Shown here: piece after piece, positions 9,448-24,400 of the stretch
Position numbering within the stretch: position 1 is the first letter of the stretch
Layout: each line of letters opens with the position of its first letter
DNA from: Priapulus caudatus
Taxonomy: Eukaryota > Priapulida > Priapulimorpha > Priapulimorphida > Priapulidae
Assembly: GCF_000485595.1 (NCBI RefSeq)
Contig: NW_014577759.1
Span: 22,812-62,325, forward strand
Length of the DNA stretch: 39,514 bases
Direction: 5' to 3'
The notes under the pieces: generated by a model
Told to the model about the DNA's origin: nothing
Database searches by the model: none
The model's input: the letters and a program-made list of their open reading frames with translations, nothing else
Program-made: the position numbers and the translations under genes

Positions 9448-12400
9448 CTGTGTAGAAGAACAGAAATTATTGTAGCAACATCTTTTATGCACTCTGCATG
9501 GTATATGATACAGAAACAACAACTACTGTATACGCCATATTTTTCGCGTACACATATTTTCGCGAATTCAGACTTGACAGACATACAATTGACAGACTTG
9601 ACAGACAATTTCGCGGTCAGTGAATTATGAAATATTCGGTATTATTCGGTATGAATTATTCGTGTGTTGTATCAAGTATTTGTATTTGTATGCGAGTACC
9701 ACCGCGAAATATACAGTGTATACAGTATTGTAAAGACAAGCCATAGATCGAAAGTACATAATATAGGAATAGCAGTAAGTTATAAATTATTATCTCTCTT
9801 ATTATATAAATTAGAAAATAAAAAATGCAGACAAAATAGATTTCACCTATTAGCAAACATTTTACTGACTACTCCAGTATAAATGCTTTCATGGTTTATA
9901 AAATTGAAAAATAATGCAGCTACATTTTTTCATGTCACAGTAATTTCCTTGACATTGGCAACCATCTGCCAAAAGCATATCTCACTGAGTGAGGTAATGG
10001 TTCTAGACTGGAACAGCGTTTTTATTACTTTATGCTATCATTTCATTATCACTGCTTATATACGCACAATCTAGATACAAGTGCTGCGGAGCGACAGTGC
10101 TCATCTAACGTCTACTGCGGTGACTCTGTGGTGGAGTGGTGGGATTCTAGTAAACCCTGTTAGTCCCAAATGTGTTCACATACACGACTCGAAACAGTGG
10201 AAGGCACAGGGATGGTATCAGGAACCTTCTCAAAGGAATGTTCGTTGGGATCGTTATAAAAGTTGCCACGAGATGGCGCGCGTACGTTTAAGTGTCTTAA
10301 GATTAAAGATGGAAGCTCCCATCGTACGTAGTAGCAACAACTATTTGCAAGACAGATAGGTAAGCACTCATCCATTTACTTACGCAAGCCTACAGGCCGA
10401 AATAGAGAGCTGCACCGTGTAACTAATTAACGCAGGCAAAACTACACAGTACTATCACCACCACATGCACTGGCAGTGGCCATTGGCAGTGGCATACGTT
10501 ACATGTAACACCACTGACAGTACAGAATGCCATAGAAATTATATAATTTAAGGAGCATAAACCTTCAACCCAATTTAGCTTTGAAATTTCACTGTGACAT
10601 GTGTAGCCTCATACATCACAGGCATGATAGATTCTACTAGAAAACCCGGCAGTCAAATTCTTTCTAACAGACATCAACAAATCCATGTTTAACCCTCCTC
10701 TTGAGGGTCAAAAGGTTATCCAACACTTACTCTTCGCATGTCAGCAGAAAGTAGATTTCATTGTCCTTTCAATAAAGCCATAAAAATGCTAGGTCAACGC
10801 TGAAAAAAAAATGTTTTCCAATCGATCCGTCAGACCATGTCCTCAGAAAATGTCTAAAATCTGCCCTGTGCCCCATTGACCTTTGACCTGTGACCTCCAA
10901 TTTCGGCACAGTGATGGCTTTTCCTACCATGATGCTATACACCGGCTATCACGAGCCTAGGTCGAGCCGTTTAGATTTGTGCCGCAATTCTGCATTTCCT
11001 CCCTATACTTTAAGTTAAGGAAGGAATGTTCCCCCTTCTTTTACATCTCTTGACCTTTGACCTTTGATCTCCAGCTTTGACATCCCAACTCGTTTTCGGA
11101 TTACCCCCCCCCCCCCCCACGTCCCGAATATCGTGACCGTACGTCGAGCGGTTAAGATTTGTGCCCAACTGTTGACGAACGGACGGACGCACGGACGCAC
11201 AATCATGCGATTCTACAAGCTGCATCCGACTACGTCAGATGAGCTAAAAATGTGGCGAAATAAAGTTACACCTGATAGCAGAGGTTGTTAATTACACAAA
11301 CCAAAAAACTAGAAATTTATGCTGTTATAGCATAGAAAGTTGAAAGTTGCAACAAGTTTCTAATTTGTCATAGTCCCATAATCCACCTATTCTAATTGAA
11401 ATAGTAATCCAGATAAAATCAAGTAAGTATACATCCACTTAAACCACGTTATAATGGATAGTATTCATACACTGGGCATATTCACACCGTACTCATGAAT
11501 CCACAATAACTATATATTAAAATCAAGAGGCTACCATATTTCAGTGATAAGCTCATACTGTGGCCTATAAATGGCTACAAGAATTAAGAGGCTTACCTCT
11601 AGCCTGCATGCTGAGTCCGATTGCAGAGATGGCAGCTGACATACCCGCCTGCACACCTGCCTGCTCTGCTGCGCTTAGCGTTGCCACAGTGCCGCGTACA
11701 CGCTTGCCACTGCCTTTGGGCCGGCCACGCTTCTTCTTTTTAGGCGGTGGCGGTGTTGGTTCGACTGCCATACAGAAACACTGTCATTGATCCCTCCTGA
11801 GCCAGTTCAGAATTGCTACAAGGTTACTACTGAGTTTGGTCATAATAATGATACACCTAAACAGTGAGTGGATGTATGTGCACATTGAGAAGCCAACATT
11901 ATTACAGCAGCTCTCAAGTACAACTAATTAAAATTTATAAATGCATTAAAATGACATTTGAAATACATGTTTACCATTTTTCAGATCTGACACTACCTCT
12001 TTAGCCTTTTGGCCAAGTCCACAAAAATGTACTATATACGTAAAGTACTGGGGAAATGTACAGTTAAACTTTTTGAATGGATCATCCACCAACATATTAT
12101 TTCTCTGTTGCCTGGTTTCGGTATGTTTACCTATCATAACCATGTGTTGACACATAGTCTAGTAATGGATGAGAGGAGAGAATTGACAGAGAAGCAAGTG
12201 ACTCAGAACAAACACCCAAGTCAACAATCTCTATCAGGGTAAAATTTACATATGGATAAAACATTCAAACACCTCCTACCACTTGGCAGAAACACCTGTC
12301 ATGTGTGCACTGAACATGATTGCTAACATACATAGGATTTTTTAAACAACTGCACACTTATACAATTGGAACTGATTAACAGACAATGCCAAATTTAACA

Positions 12401-15400
12401 ATAATTTTTGATATTTTTTGGACTCTTTATTGGCATATGATATTATTCAAGCATATCGTTTCTGAGAGCAGTTAACCGTTTACCTCACATTTTTCGATTG
12501 AAAGCTTTTATATTAGTACAAGGAGAATATAGTGATAGCAATAAAGTAGTACATCAGCATAGTATTAAACATTAAGTTAGGTCTTAATTACCATAAATAT
12601 CTATTTTCTTAATCAATTTTACGTGTAAATATTTATTTATCATTGATAATACACATTAACAAGCGATATGTAGTATATATAGATCATAACTGAATTTCAA
12701 ACTCTTAAATCTAGGTTATTGTTATATTTTTAGCATATCTGCATGGTGGCTTACCAGGAGCTAACAAGTCCCAGTTCTCTTCAACATTCAACATGATGTC
12801 ACTACTTTCCTCACCAAAAATTGCTAGCGATGAAATCTAAAATAACAAAAAGATTAATTTAGCGTAATAGTACTGACCTGTATCAGTTAACAAGTACATT
12901 TTCGGGATATACTTCATAGTCAAGCCACAATTAAAAAAATCTTTGTTTGCCCTCACCAGACCCAGGCTGAAAGGTTTGGATAGGTATGTAGGCTTTTTTT
13001 TAGGGGCGTCTTTTTACAAATTCAGCATGGGGTCTACATGCTCGGGTGTGCTTGTGTGGCAATACCTTTTATGTTGAATGTTTGTTTTGCTTGGTACATA
13101 TAATGTATTGCCTACAGATTTATATAATCAAGAGCGTATAAAGAAGGAGAGCGTACAACGGTAAAATGCTGAAACCATGTTGCAGTATTAGTCGAATTAA
13201 TAAACTTTTTCCGTTTTATTTTGACGATTCTTTGCAGTATTATTGATCAGCTGTCCTACCCTGTTCATATAAAACAAACTGCATGTCCCTACGATGCCCA
13301 TACGCTGAGATAATGAGCGGCGAAAATCTGGTATTTTCGCTGAACACCGACTAGACATTAGTCAGTACTGCATCACTCTCTCGAAGTGTTTCCAGTGTGT
13401 TGCTTGAACTTGCTTCCGGTCGCCGCTTTGTAGCGCCATAGTGGTGCTGACTCACGTAATACTACCAGAGTTTACTATACATTCAGCGTGAGGTGGGCGT
13501 GAGGTGGGCACAGGTGGGGGTCATCACTATGGCAATCAATAACAGACGTCATTCATTCCATTTGTCAATCATTGATGGAAACACGCGAGGTTCACCGAAG
13601 TTATAACACTTCGAGAGAGTGATGCAGTACCGACTAATGTCTAGTCGGTGTTCAGCGAAAATACCAGATTTTCACCGCTCATTATCTCAGCGTATGGGCA
13701 TCGTAGGGACATGCAGTTTGTTTTATATGAACAAGGTCAGACGGTAGGACAGCTGAACAATAATAAATAATAAAAATTTTTGAGTCAGCCCCTTTTTGGC
13801 GGGTCGGTCGGGTGAGGGCAAACAAACAATATTTTTATTATGGCCTCACTGTAAACATTTCTAGCATGTGGGGATTAATCTATATGATTTTCTTTCACCC
13901 CAAAATCCAAGAAATCTGCTCAAAATCTAATAAATCTGAAAAGTTACTTAGTGCTTAGCTACACTTACTATATTAGCGTGGTAATAATGACTACATATCG
14001 AGCTGCATCTATACAGTTATGGCCCTGGTGTGAAGGACACACGACGATTTTTGAAACGGAGGTAAGACCAGTTTTCTATAGGTAGGGCCTGAGGGGAACT
14101 CTACTTCCTAAGGCTAATCAAAACACGCTGAATTGATGGGCAGCAACTTGCTCGTTATCACACACGGCTGCAATATGGTCAGTGTGGGAAACAGCGGTTC
14201 CAAAGTTTTACTGCTCAGACGCATGATGAATTTTAGTCAACAAGTGATGCCGTCCAGCCCAGGAAGTACAATAATACTGATTCATGCACGGATATAAGAC
14301 ACCAAGTTTGTCAAATCCGAATTAACGATTCTGTAATCATTTACTTGCGGTGATGTCAAGAAATCGGAAACAAATCCATCAGAATATTTTTTCTTGAACA
14401 CCCTGATTTGGTGCGAATTCTCTATGTTTACATGTATATAGAAGCACCACCACGGTACATCTATGGGTATGTAGAAACACTTATAACACAGTACATCTAT
14501 CTAAGGGTACATGGACAAATTACCACGGTACATCTATATGTGCATGAAAGCCTTACAGCCACGTGCATAGATACATGGAAGCAATAAACTGCAGGCAGGC
14601 GTACACATTAAGTGTATTTCAACTTCACAAGCACAAGGACGTGGAAGCATTACCTCACTGAGAGGGCTTGCTGGAGGCGATTCGAGGCTCGCAACCGACG
14701 CAGCGTCATGATCAGGCACACGGGGAGGTGGATCTGGCGGCTTCACTACCTTCCGTGGTCTGCCCGGTCCACGCTACACATACAGGGAGAGTCACAGAGC
14801 CATTAAAATTAGTGCATAAACATAAACATATACATATACATAGATGCTATACACGTCGTACCAAAGTAGTATTTCTGAATGAATAAGAATGATATGATAC
14901 GTCCATATACTTATTTACCAACAAAAACAAGGAAGGCTGCCACAATTTTTAGCAACCAGTTTTGTACGAAAACCAGCTTTGTTAAAACTCACAACTTTTG
15001 TAATAACATTGCTAGCCTTTTTGTAATAGCCATGCTTGTAGTTGCTGAGCCTGTTGTAAAAAAATTATTACAACAGCTATAAATTTGTTATTACACAAGT
15101 GGTTCTTATATAGTCAGGCGTTTTACTATGCCATGAAATTTTAAGACGCTGTTCATTTTTGGTTCCACTTCGTGGTGGCACACTTTTATTTGGCAGCCAT
15201 GTTTTTCCCACCTTGACTGGCTTTCCAGGCTCAGCAGGGCTGTTGGACTTGCTGCTAACATACTGATCTCTCTTTCTCTTCCTGTCTTTCTCTTTGTTCT
15301 TTTCCTCCAACAACCTCTTGTGGTCCTGCTTCTGTGACACTGTATATGCAATTATAGAAATAGTACTACAACTATTCGATAACATTTTGCCAATTCCTAT

Positions 15401-18400
15401 ACAATATCAGAAAGCAATAACTTAAAAACAATTCTGAAAGATTTAGTTGGGGCAAACTGTTCCACATTATGAAAACAGAAGATTTCAGTAAGTTACATAT
15501 CAGTAAGAAACATTGCACAGAAAAGCTCACTTTTTTTCTCAAGTTCACCATCATCCAGTATTAGGGACACTACTTCCTTTGGCTTGAGAGTGTCTGGCTT
15601 AAACTGTCCCCCACTAATGACCATACGCTGGATCTGTAAACAAATATTCAAGTTTGTGTGTTGACCATCAAACGCAATGTATCACCTTAAATCATCAATG
15701 TAAAGAAGTGATGCGTGGTGTTGGTTTAAAGAAGACCAGTGCTCTAGAATTTGACAGTATATTATGATACTTACTGTAAAACAAGTAAATTATTGGTATA
15801 TTTGGTATAAATCTGCTGTTACCGACTAAAATGAAAACTTCATGCTCTGATTAATCGTGAAAATGGTATGTCAGTGCTGAAACCAAATGTTCCTTACATG
15901 CACACGAGCAAGAAAAAAAACATTTGTTACAATTAAGCCACTACCTATTGACCTTATACCATGAATTTCACACAGCAGATGCAAACTTCTCACTGTGACC
16001 ATACATCCCAAATGTGAAGAGGCCATGTCAAGTTAAGATTTGTGCGTCAATTCCATGATTTCTTGATACCAGTCATATAGTATGTCTATAGCCGGTAAAG
16101 CTGTAAATCTCACATTCTCACTCTTTGATCTTCAACTCTTGCCCTCTAGTTTTCAGCTGGCAATTACTTACCACTCAGATTGCCGACTACATGCTGAATT
16201 ACAGTGCCAAAAGTGTATTCATTTCAATTTATTGATGGACACATAGACACTGTTGCGACTCTATTAACTGCACCCGCCAATATCAGATGACCCATCATCA
16301 GCGACACATCCACGTTTACTTACCTCAGACTTCTCACGGGCTCTCTGCAATATGCGTTCCTCTATTGTGTCTTTACAGATCAGTCTGTATACAACCACCT
16401 GCTTAGTCTGACCAAGTCGATGTGCTCGATCCATAGCTTGTTGGTCCACTGTTGGATTCCAGTCACTGTCATAGAATATTACCTATGCAAAACACCAGAG
16501 AGAAATGGAGAATAGAGCAACACAAATTAGATGTGAATCTGTGCATTTTTACACAGTAATCTTAATCTCATAAAGCTTTGGGAAGTTTCATTTCCATAAA
16601 AACCCAATAGCTATCATTAATAGTGTAAGAAGCAAATTGCCTCTTAATTACGTCTTAGCTGTCTAGCAATTCAATGGAGAAATGAAGAAATCTTGCATTG
16701 CATGCAAACCCTACCAGACCCACCAAACTGTATACACACTTCTATTAAATACAATGTACAATTCAATGTAATCGATGTGGTTATTGTATTGAAACATTGT
16801 AGAGAAGTCAGGTTTAAATACAATAACCACACCAGCCCTCGACACTAACGGTTGTCCGATTGCCCGGGACAAGTGAAAGTCTATGTCGGACAAGTTATTC
16901 TCTTGCCTAGTTGCCCAATCGGACAACTGAAAAGTTCTAGTTTTTATATTCCTAACATCCTCTGAGCCAGGCGCTATCGCACCACATTCTCACTTCAAAC
17001 GTTTTCAAAGGTCCCTGAAAAAGCAGCCGCGGGACACCCACTTTACCATTACAGATTTATTCAGACCAGCAGTGCATCTCTCCTGGACGGGGCATCATTG
17101 ATTTATGTACTGGGGCGGGGGTACGATTGTTTAAATTATAAGTCAGTTGGGGCATATTCATTACTGAATATGTAGGGGGTGGGCATCGCTGGATGAGAGG
17201 ACGACAGCAAAACTCTTTCCTGTGATTGAAGGAAAAGCTGAATCGGTAATGACACACAATGAAGTGGCGCAGCATGCAAACATAAACGTGTGAATTTCAT
17301 TACGATTTTACATGTACTGTATTTACTCGTCTATAAGTCGCACCCCCTGATTTTTTTTATTGAACTTGTGTACAAAAAGCGCGGTTTATACACAAGTAAA
17401 TACGTAACTATAATATATACTGTAAGTGTAATACACACGCATGCACGCATGACAAACGCTGTGCGCAGACACATGCCTAGGTATGTGCGAGCCTATATGC
17501 ACGCAGGAATACTTGCAAAAATATCAGAAGTGTATAATATATATATATATATATCTACATCTATCTATATATGTTATATATGTATATATATCTATTTATA
17601 TATCTATTTATATAATATAGATCTGCGNNNNNNNNNNNNNNNNNNNNNNNNNGCGACCTATTAACTGCCACCCGCCAATATCAGATGACCAATCATCAGC
17701 GACACATCCACGTTTACTTACCTCAGACTTCACGGGCTCTCTGCAATATGCTTCCTCTGATTGTCTTTACAGATCAGTCTGATACACAACACACCTGCTT
17801 AGTCTGACCAAGTCGATGTGCTCGATCCATAGCTTGTTGGTCCACTGTGGATTTCCAGTCACTGTCATAGAATATTACCTACGCAAAACACCAGAGAGAA
17901 ATGTGAGAAATAGAGCAACACAAATTAGATGTGAATCTGTGCATTTTTACACAGTAATCTTAATCTCATAAAGCTTTGGGAAGTTTCATTTCCATAAAAA
18001 CCCAATAGCTATCATTAATAGTGTAAGAAGCAAATTGCCTCTTAATTACGTTCTTAGCTGTCTAGCAATTCAATGGAGGAAATGAGAAATCTTGCATTGC
18101 ATGCAAACCCTACCAGACCACCAAACTGTATACACAGCTTCTATTAAATACAATTACAATTCAATGTAATCGATTGGTTATTTGTATTAAACATTGTGTA
18201 GAGAAGCATTTAAATACAATAACCACACCAGCCCTCGACACTAACGCGTTGTCCGATTGCCCGGACAAGTGAAAGTCTATGTCGGACAAGTTATTCTCTT
18301 GCCTAGTTGCCCAATCGGACAACTGAAAAGTTCTAGTTGTTTAATATTCCTAACACCTCTGAGCCATGGCGCTATCGCACCACATTCTCACTTCAAAAGT

Positions 18401-21400
18401 TTTCAAAGGTCCCTGAAAAAAGCAGGCCGGACACCCACTTTTACCATTACAGATTTATTCAGACGCAGTGCATACCTCCCTGACGGCGTCATTGATTTAT
18501 GACTGGGGTGGGGTACGATTGTGTTTATAATCAGTTGGGGCATATTCATTACTGAATATATAGGGGGCATCGCTGGATGAGAGGACGACAGCAAAACTCT
18601 TCCTGTGATTGAAGGAAAAGCTGAATCGGTAATGACACACAATGAGTGCGCAGCATGCAAACATAAACGTGTGAATTTCATTACGATTTTACATGTACTG
18701 TATTTACTCGTCTATAAGTCGCACCCCCTGATTTTTTTATTGAACATGTGTACAAAAAAGCGCGGTTTATACACAAGTAAATACGGTTGTATATACTGTA
18801 AGTGTAATACACACGCACGCACGCATGCAAACGCCATGCGCAGACACATGCCTAGGTATGTGCGAGCCTATATGCATGGCAGGAATACTGGCAAAAATAT
18901 CAGAAGTGTATAATATATATATATATATATATATCTACATCTATCTAATATGTTATATATATATATATCTAATTTATATATCTATTTATATAATATAGAT
19001 CTCTATATTATAAACTCCTGATAATATGATATGCACTGAACCAAAAGAGGACATTTACGGCTCATAGATTGCACAAGTAAATATTGGACAAGTAAAATCA
19101 AAATTGCTTCTTGTTGCCCGACAGGACAACCAGATCTGAAAATAAGCGTCGAAGCCTGCACACCGATTACATAAAGATGGAGACACCAAATCGGCTGTGA
19201 TAATCTGCCCCTGTTCAGAGTGTACTTCCATCAAAGCAGATAACAACCATCTGCAAAGGCCAAGTGCCACGTAGGAATGGAGTACAGTGCAGCTGCATGA
19301 ATGCATGCTTCACCAGAGTCTCTTAATCAGCTCGATTCTATCAAGGCCACATAAACTGTAGAGCAAATAACCATAACAACTGAAAACCATGCATTATTTT
19401 CAGTTAAATTAAGAAATGTTTCAGACACAGTATGAATGATGCACTACTTTATGAATAATCATCTATGCTAGATTCATTAAGACCAACTTCCAACCCCAAC
19501 TTCAATTGTTCCTGTCATGTTCCTGAGCGGAGAGAGAAGTGTGGAAAGACATGCCAACCTTTGATTTTCAGACATATTGCCCAGACCTTCGATCCCAGTC
19601 TCTCTTACCATTTGAAGCCAAAGTGAATTTCGTGGGTTTCAATTACACATTGGCCATGGTTTGATGAACGTCATGAAAGAAATTTGCGAGCATGCGCAAT
19701 GTATCTTGTATCATTTGTATGAGAAAGGAATGTTAGGTGTGAAATCTAGGCATATGGTGTTCATAGTTTATTGCAGAGTGAAGTGTTCACGTATATTTTG
19801 GTATGAACATTTCATATATGTAATGTTGGAGTTATTATTGTTATTTATTTATACAGAGTACATAATAGGCACATAGACAGAACAACACATCATGTGTTGC
19901 CATACCTATGGTCTGCCCCCTCCTATGCTAGCCTATTAGTAGCATAACCAAGTATAGATTATGGCACTGGTGGCCATGGACCACTGCTGGAAACTCCCAG
20001 GAAACTGGGATCATATGTCTGAAAAATGCCCGTGTTAATCAGAGATTGGCACGGTTTGACACACTTCTACCTCAGCTCGGGAAAACGACATGAACAAGTC
20101 GTTGGTATTATTGAATCAAACAAGCACAATTTATTATTAATAAAGTAGCATGTATTGTTCAAACTACGTGCATAAGTTTACTCAATTCGACTGTAACTGA
20201 GACATTGCTCTGTTTTTATCATTGTTTGCTCTATAGTTTATGTGCCCTTGATTCTATCCAACCTAGGGCATACATGATTATTGCTTGTCCAACCACTACC
20301 ATGACGTACGCTCTCAAAGAAAAGCATCTGAATCATACATGGTTGGACTCTTAGGAAGAGCTTTCATATAGCAGTTCCATACATACATGTATGTGCTGTC
20401 AAACTTACAGTGTCAGCAGCTGTTAGGTTTATTCCAAGGCCTCCAGCTCTAGTGCTCAGTAGAAACACAAATATGTCTGACCTGTTAAAATGAATTATAA
20501 AAATATAAAGCACGTGTTGATACCCAATATTTATATCATGATCCATTTGTAATGTATTTAGAGGTTGAAGTATGTATACTATGTGATGTATGTTACAAGC
20601 CTGAGATTAGGAACACATTAAATCTGCAGCATCAACTAGTGCTGATCAAAATATTGAAGAGTAGGATGCAGCGATAGCTCAATACGGCCAACAAGCAAGA
20701 CATTCTCTTATAGCAATATAGAAGGCATAATAATATTTTTAGCACAATCAATGCAAATAATACTGCTAAACGTGCTAAAGTTGTGAGCAAAAATAATGTT
20801 GGTCAATTTCAGATTTACAGGGGTAAATAATCTCAACGAGATAATCATGTTTTAACATATTATATACACAAACCTGGACTGGAAATCTGCTACCATATCT
20901 CGCCTGTCCGAGATTTTTGACGAACCATCTAATCTGATATATGTGTGCTTCCGATGCCACATGTACTCCTGTAATTATGAAAACATTAACACATATATTC
21001 GTACCCTGGCAAACCTTTCCACAACGTTGCAAAACACCTCAAAGCATAGATTGTGTTATTACAGGCTACTACACTGGTACTACACTGGTAAAATTTACAG
21101 GATTCCCTGTGCGTTTGAATCTGACTTCCGTGGCATGTATGGACCTGTTTAGTTCTTACAATTTACCCGATTTCCCAAAAAGATGTGGACCAGTGTGCCC
21201 AACTCTTTACACAAATTCTGAGACAATATAAATTCAGTAAGAAATAGTTGAATGTGACGTACCTCAAGCAGGTCAATCATCCTGGTCATCTGTGAATAGA
21301 TAAGCACGCGGTGACCATCTGCCTTCAGCTCCCTTAGTAACTGATCGAGGGCGTACAGCTTTCCTGCATCTGTGACGAGAGTCTCTTTGTCTGTAGTAAA

Positions 21401-24400
21401 TAGTGAAATATATCAAATCATGTGATAATATAAGGTTTTAATATCACGATAAATTGGCAAACACAATACCGATGAAATTTTACGCGGTTACATAGTAATG
21501 ATTTTTTGCAATGTTCAGGATAAAATAAATCTAAAAATTATTTGACCGCTTTTACAGCATGTACATACTCACTGTTTGGACACACTATAGTGTCATAAGC
21601 AATGCTTGCTTGAATCATTATGGACATCTCAGTCAACATATAACTATGATAACATACACCGTTACGAGTTTTTACATTAAAAAAAATACATCTAACTTAC
21701 TACAAACCATACGAAGTTTCTGCTAATAATTTAAGATTCCAAAAGTTTATGATTCTAGTTGAGCAAACGTATTACGTCACAGTGTGCAACTGTCTCACCG
21801 GGTATCTGTATGTGTGACCAGCCATTGACGCAGGCACATGCTAGGAGACCACCTTGGGCTTGTGCAGAGAAATGCTCCTTCACAGGCACAAGCTGTGGCG
21901 AGCCATACATCGTGACCTGCCTCGCCTCGGCACTACCTCCTAGTGTCTTCTCACGTACCTGCCACGCGGCACTTCGGTCTGGGCAGTACCACAGCCGTGT
22001 TGAGGTTGAAACCTTGCAGACAGATGTGCCTTTATTACTTCACTATATAGACAAATTCCAGACTAAAATCGTGATTAAATCGTATAAACTAATGATTAAT
22101 CACTAACCAACAAACCCTATGCACGTTTACATTTGTTCTACTTGTTGTTCATAGAAAGCACATTTGTCTATATCGTATTACGATTAGATATTTCCAATAT
22201 CATTTAACTACATTAGACATAGAAAAATCCTTCTGCAAAATCATATATTCCCTTACCTTTGGTATGACATGAACCATGTATGGTGGTAGGAATGCAGGTT
22301 GACAGTCGTAGGCTCGGTACCTCTATTGAAATAATTAAAAATGGGTAATAATTAATCTTAGTAATCTAATTAATTACATCACACCTACTCAAATAAAGCT
22401 TCCTATAAAGCACTAAAATATATTCTTAAAATATCATTGCCACTGCAACAGAGCAGAACGTAACTAACATCAAAGATCGCATACAATAAGACAGAGCTGC
22501 TGACGGAAATGTTGAATCAACCCCGATACTAGCACTGATATGTGGCGTGTAGCCTAGCACACAAAAGCAGACAAGGGCAGGGATTCTCCGAGTTATCTGA
22601 AACCCATATTTATGAACCAAACCACTCCCCTCATCTGAGTTGTGAAAACTCACAAACGGAATTTTTGAACCAATTACGTTCACAATGCAGCAACTCCGAG
22701 TAACTTGTAAATGTGGTGCTTTTCTGAACAGGGGAGGAGCAAATGTGGTGCTTTTCTGAACAGGGGAGGAGCAAATTCGTGCACTACCTTTGTTGCCAGA
22801 CCCTTTGTGATGCCGCCCGGCTGTCGTGAAAGTGAGTTTCTCCACTCAAGTGGGAGCGTTTCCGTCGCATCCACGTGTGTGTAGAGCGTGGAGGTGGGTG
22901 ATGTGAAGACAAGATGAGACATGTGATGACTCGACTGCAGTGTGGAGAAGTATGTGACACGTGATGGCGCCAGCAGAAATGCGCACCTGTCCAGGTACCT
23001 GAATAATGAATGGGACTGGTAATACCTCGTTTTCCATTGCATATAGATGGGATTTCTGGTGCAGAGTTTTTATCTAAAAAAAATTCTCACGGTAGGTTTC
23101 GCTATTGTCTATATTACTTACATCTATTGGCATCTAGGAGAAAAAGTGCACATGAGATAAGGCAGATGAATTATAGACACTATAGAGATGGAAAGGAAAG
23201 GGATATAAACATTGTACCTTCCATTTTCTAGTCTTGAACCTCATCTTATAAAACTACTTATATATCACTCAGTTTAGCAGCATGAATTACTATACGATGC
23301 ATTAAATCTATATGAAGATCATCATTTTTGATGTCAACCGACATGAAGAGAAGTGTTGAAACTTTGTACATTCCTCGTGTAAAATAGATACCACCAGCGA
23401 TAACGATTAGGGAAAGTGCAAACACTGAATTATTGCAATACCTGAGCAACCAGATGTGCAGGCAGAATGTAAATTGTACGACAAACATACCTAATCCTAG
23501 GTTTGCCTTCTGACCAATTCCTTCTATGGCAGAGCAGATGTGCTTGAATCAGACACTTCACCACTGCAAGCCACCTTAAACAGTCAAAAACACGTTTAGT
23601 TATACTCTTGGCATAACGTAAGAACTCTGATCAGGGAGATAAATCTGTTGAAATGAGATCATTCTATTTGTTGCTTCAATACAATTAACTTCAGCGAGTT
23701 CTTACCATGCTGAGTGGCACAATATGGACCTTAACACCTACAGATATCTACTTGAAAGTATGCCGTATTTGTCAAATATGACACCATATTAACGCCATAT
23801 AAAAATGGGTTCATACTAAGATAAATTTTTCAAAGAAACTTCACCCATAGTGCCTTTTATAACAGATTTCAAATAAATTTCATACTTTACCTGACTAACA
23901 CACCTCCAAGCATAATTGATGACAACTCAGAGGGTGATGTGTCAACAAATCTCAGGAAGGAAAAACAACTGCTGCCACGCTCACCTGTAGTGGTGGAAAA
24001 ATGGCTCGCTATACATGTATACATGCATGTGTAATGTATGATTGTGTATGTACAATGTAAGTATGCATGCATGCACGAACTTACGAACGTACGTATCTAT
24101 GTATGAATACAAGCATATATACATTCGTATATATATATATAAATAAATAATTAAATATATATATTTATTTATTTATTTATTTATTTATTGTCTCATTGCA
24201 TAAATAATGCATGAGTATTCTAAAATCTGATGTGGAAATTGGCAGGTAACATACAGCAGCAAAAAATAAAAATTGACATATTAATTAACAACCTATTGTG
24301 GTTGCTTCCTACCTTCACCTTCTGCTGGGAATATCGATCGATGAATATTATCCGGTGAGAAGAGACTCAGCTTGCCTTTGAGCAAGTGAGTAGTCTTGAG

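Noticed and set aside
9249-9455. Plus-strand acidic open frame opposite INO80 exon 34
   Set aside because: It is antisense to the last exon. The minus strand has a strong acceptor and exact phase continuity, and the plus strand has neither.
10160-10375. 72-codon minus-strand open frame
   Set aside because: It lies at the edge of repeat family A, has no recognisable motif and does not fit between INO80 exons 33 and 34.
11972-12005. Possible extra INO80 exon (EVVSDLKN) between exons 32 and 33
   Set aside because: It would keep phase, but the acceptor has no pyrimidine tract and exons 32 and 33 already join in phase.
17290-17664. Open frame running through the N gap
   Set aside because: It depends on unknown bases and AT microsatellite, lies in the duplicated segment and encodes Ile/Tyr repeats.
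17722-17878. Second exon 28 as a mutually exclusive alternative exon
   Set aside because: Multiple frameshifts and equally near-identical intronic flanks next to an N gap point to an assembly artefact.
20664-20702. tRNA-like B-box phrase (GATAGCTCAATACGG)
   Set aside because: No acceptor-stem pairing or anticodon arm can be drawn around it.
22709-22772. Tandem 32-bp repeat as a CRISPR-like array
   Set aside because: The units are back to back without spacers, there are only two copies, and it is intronic in an animal gene.
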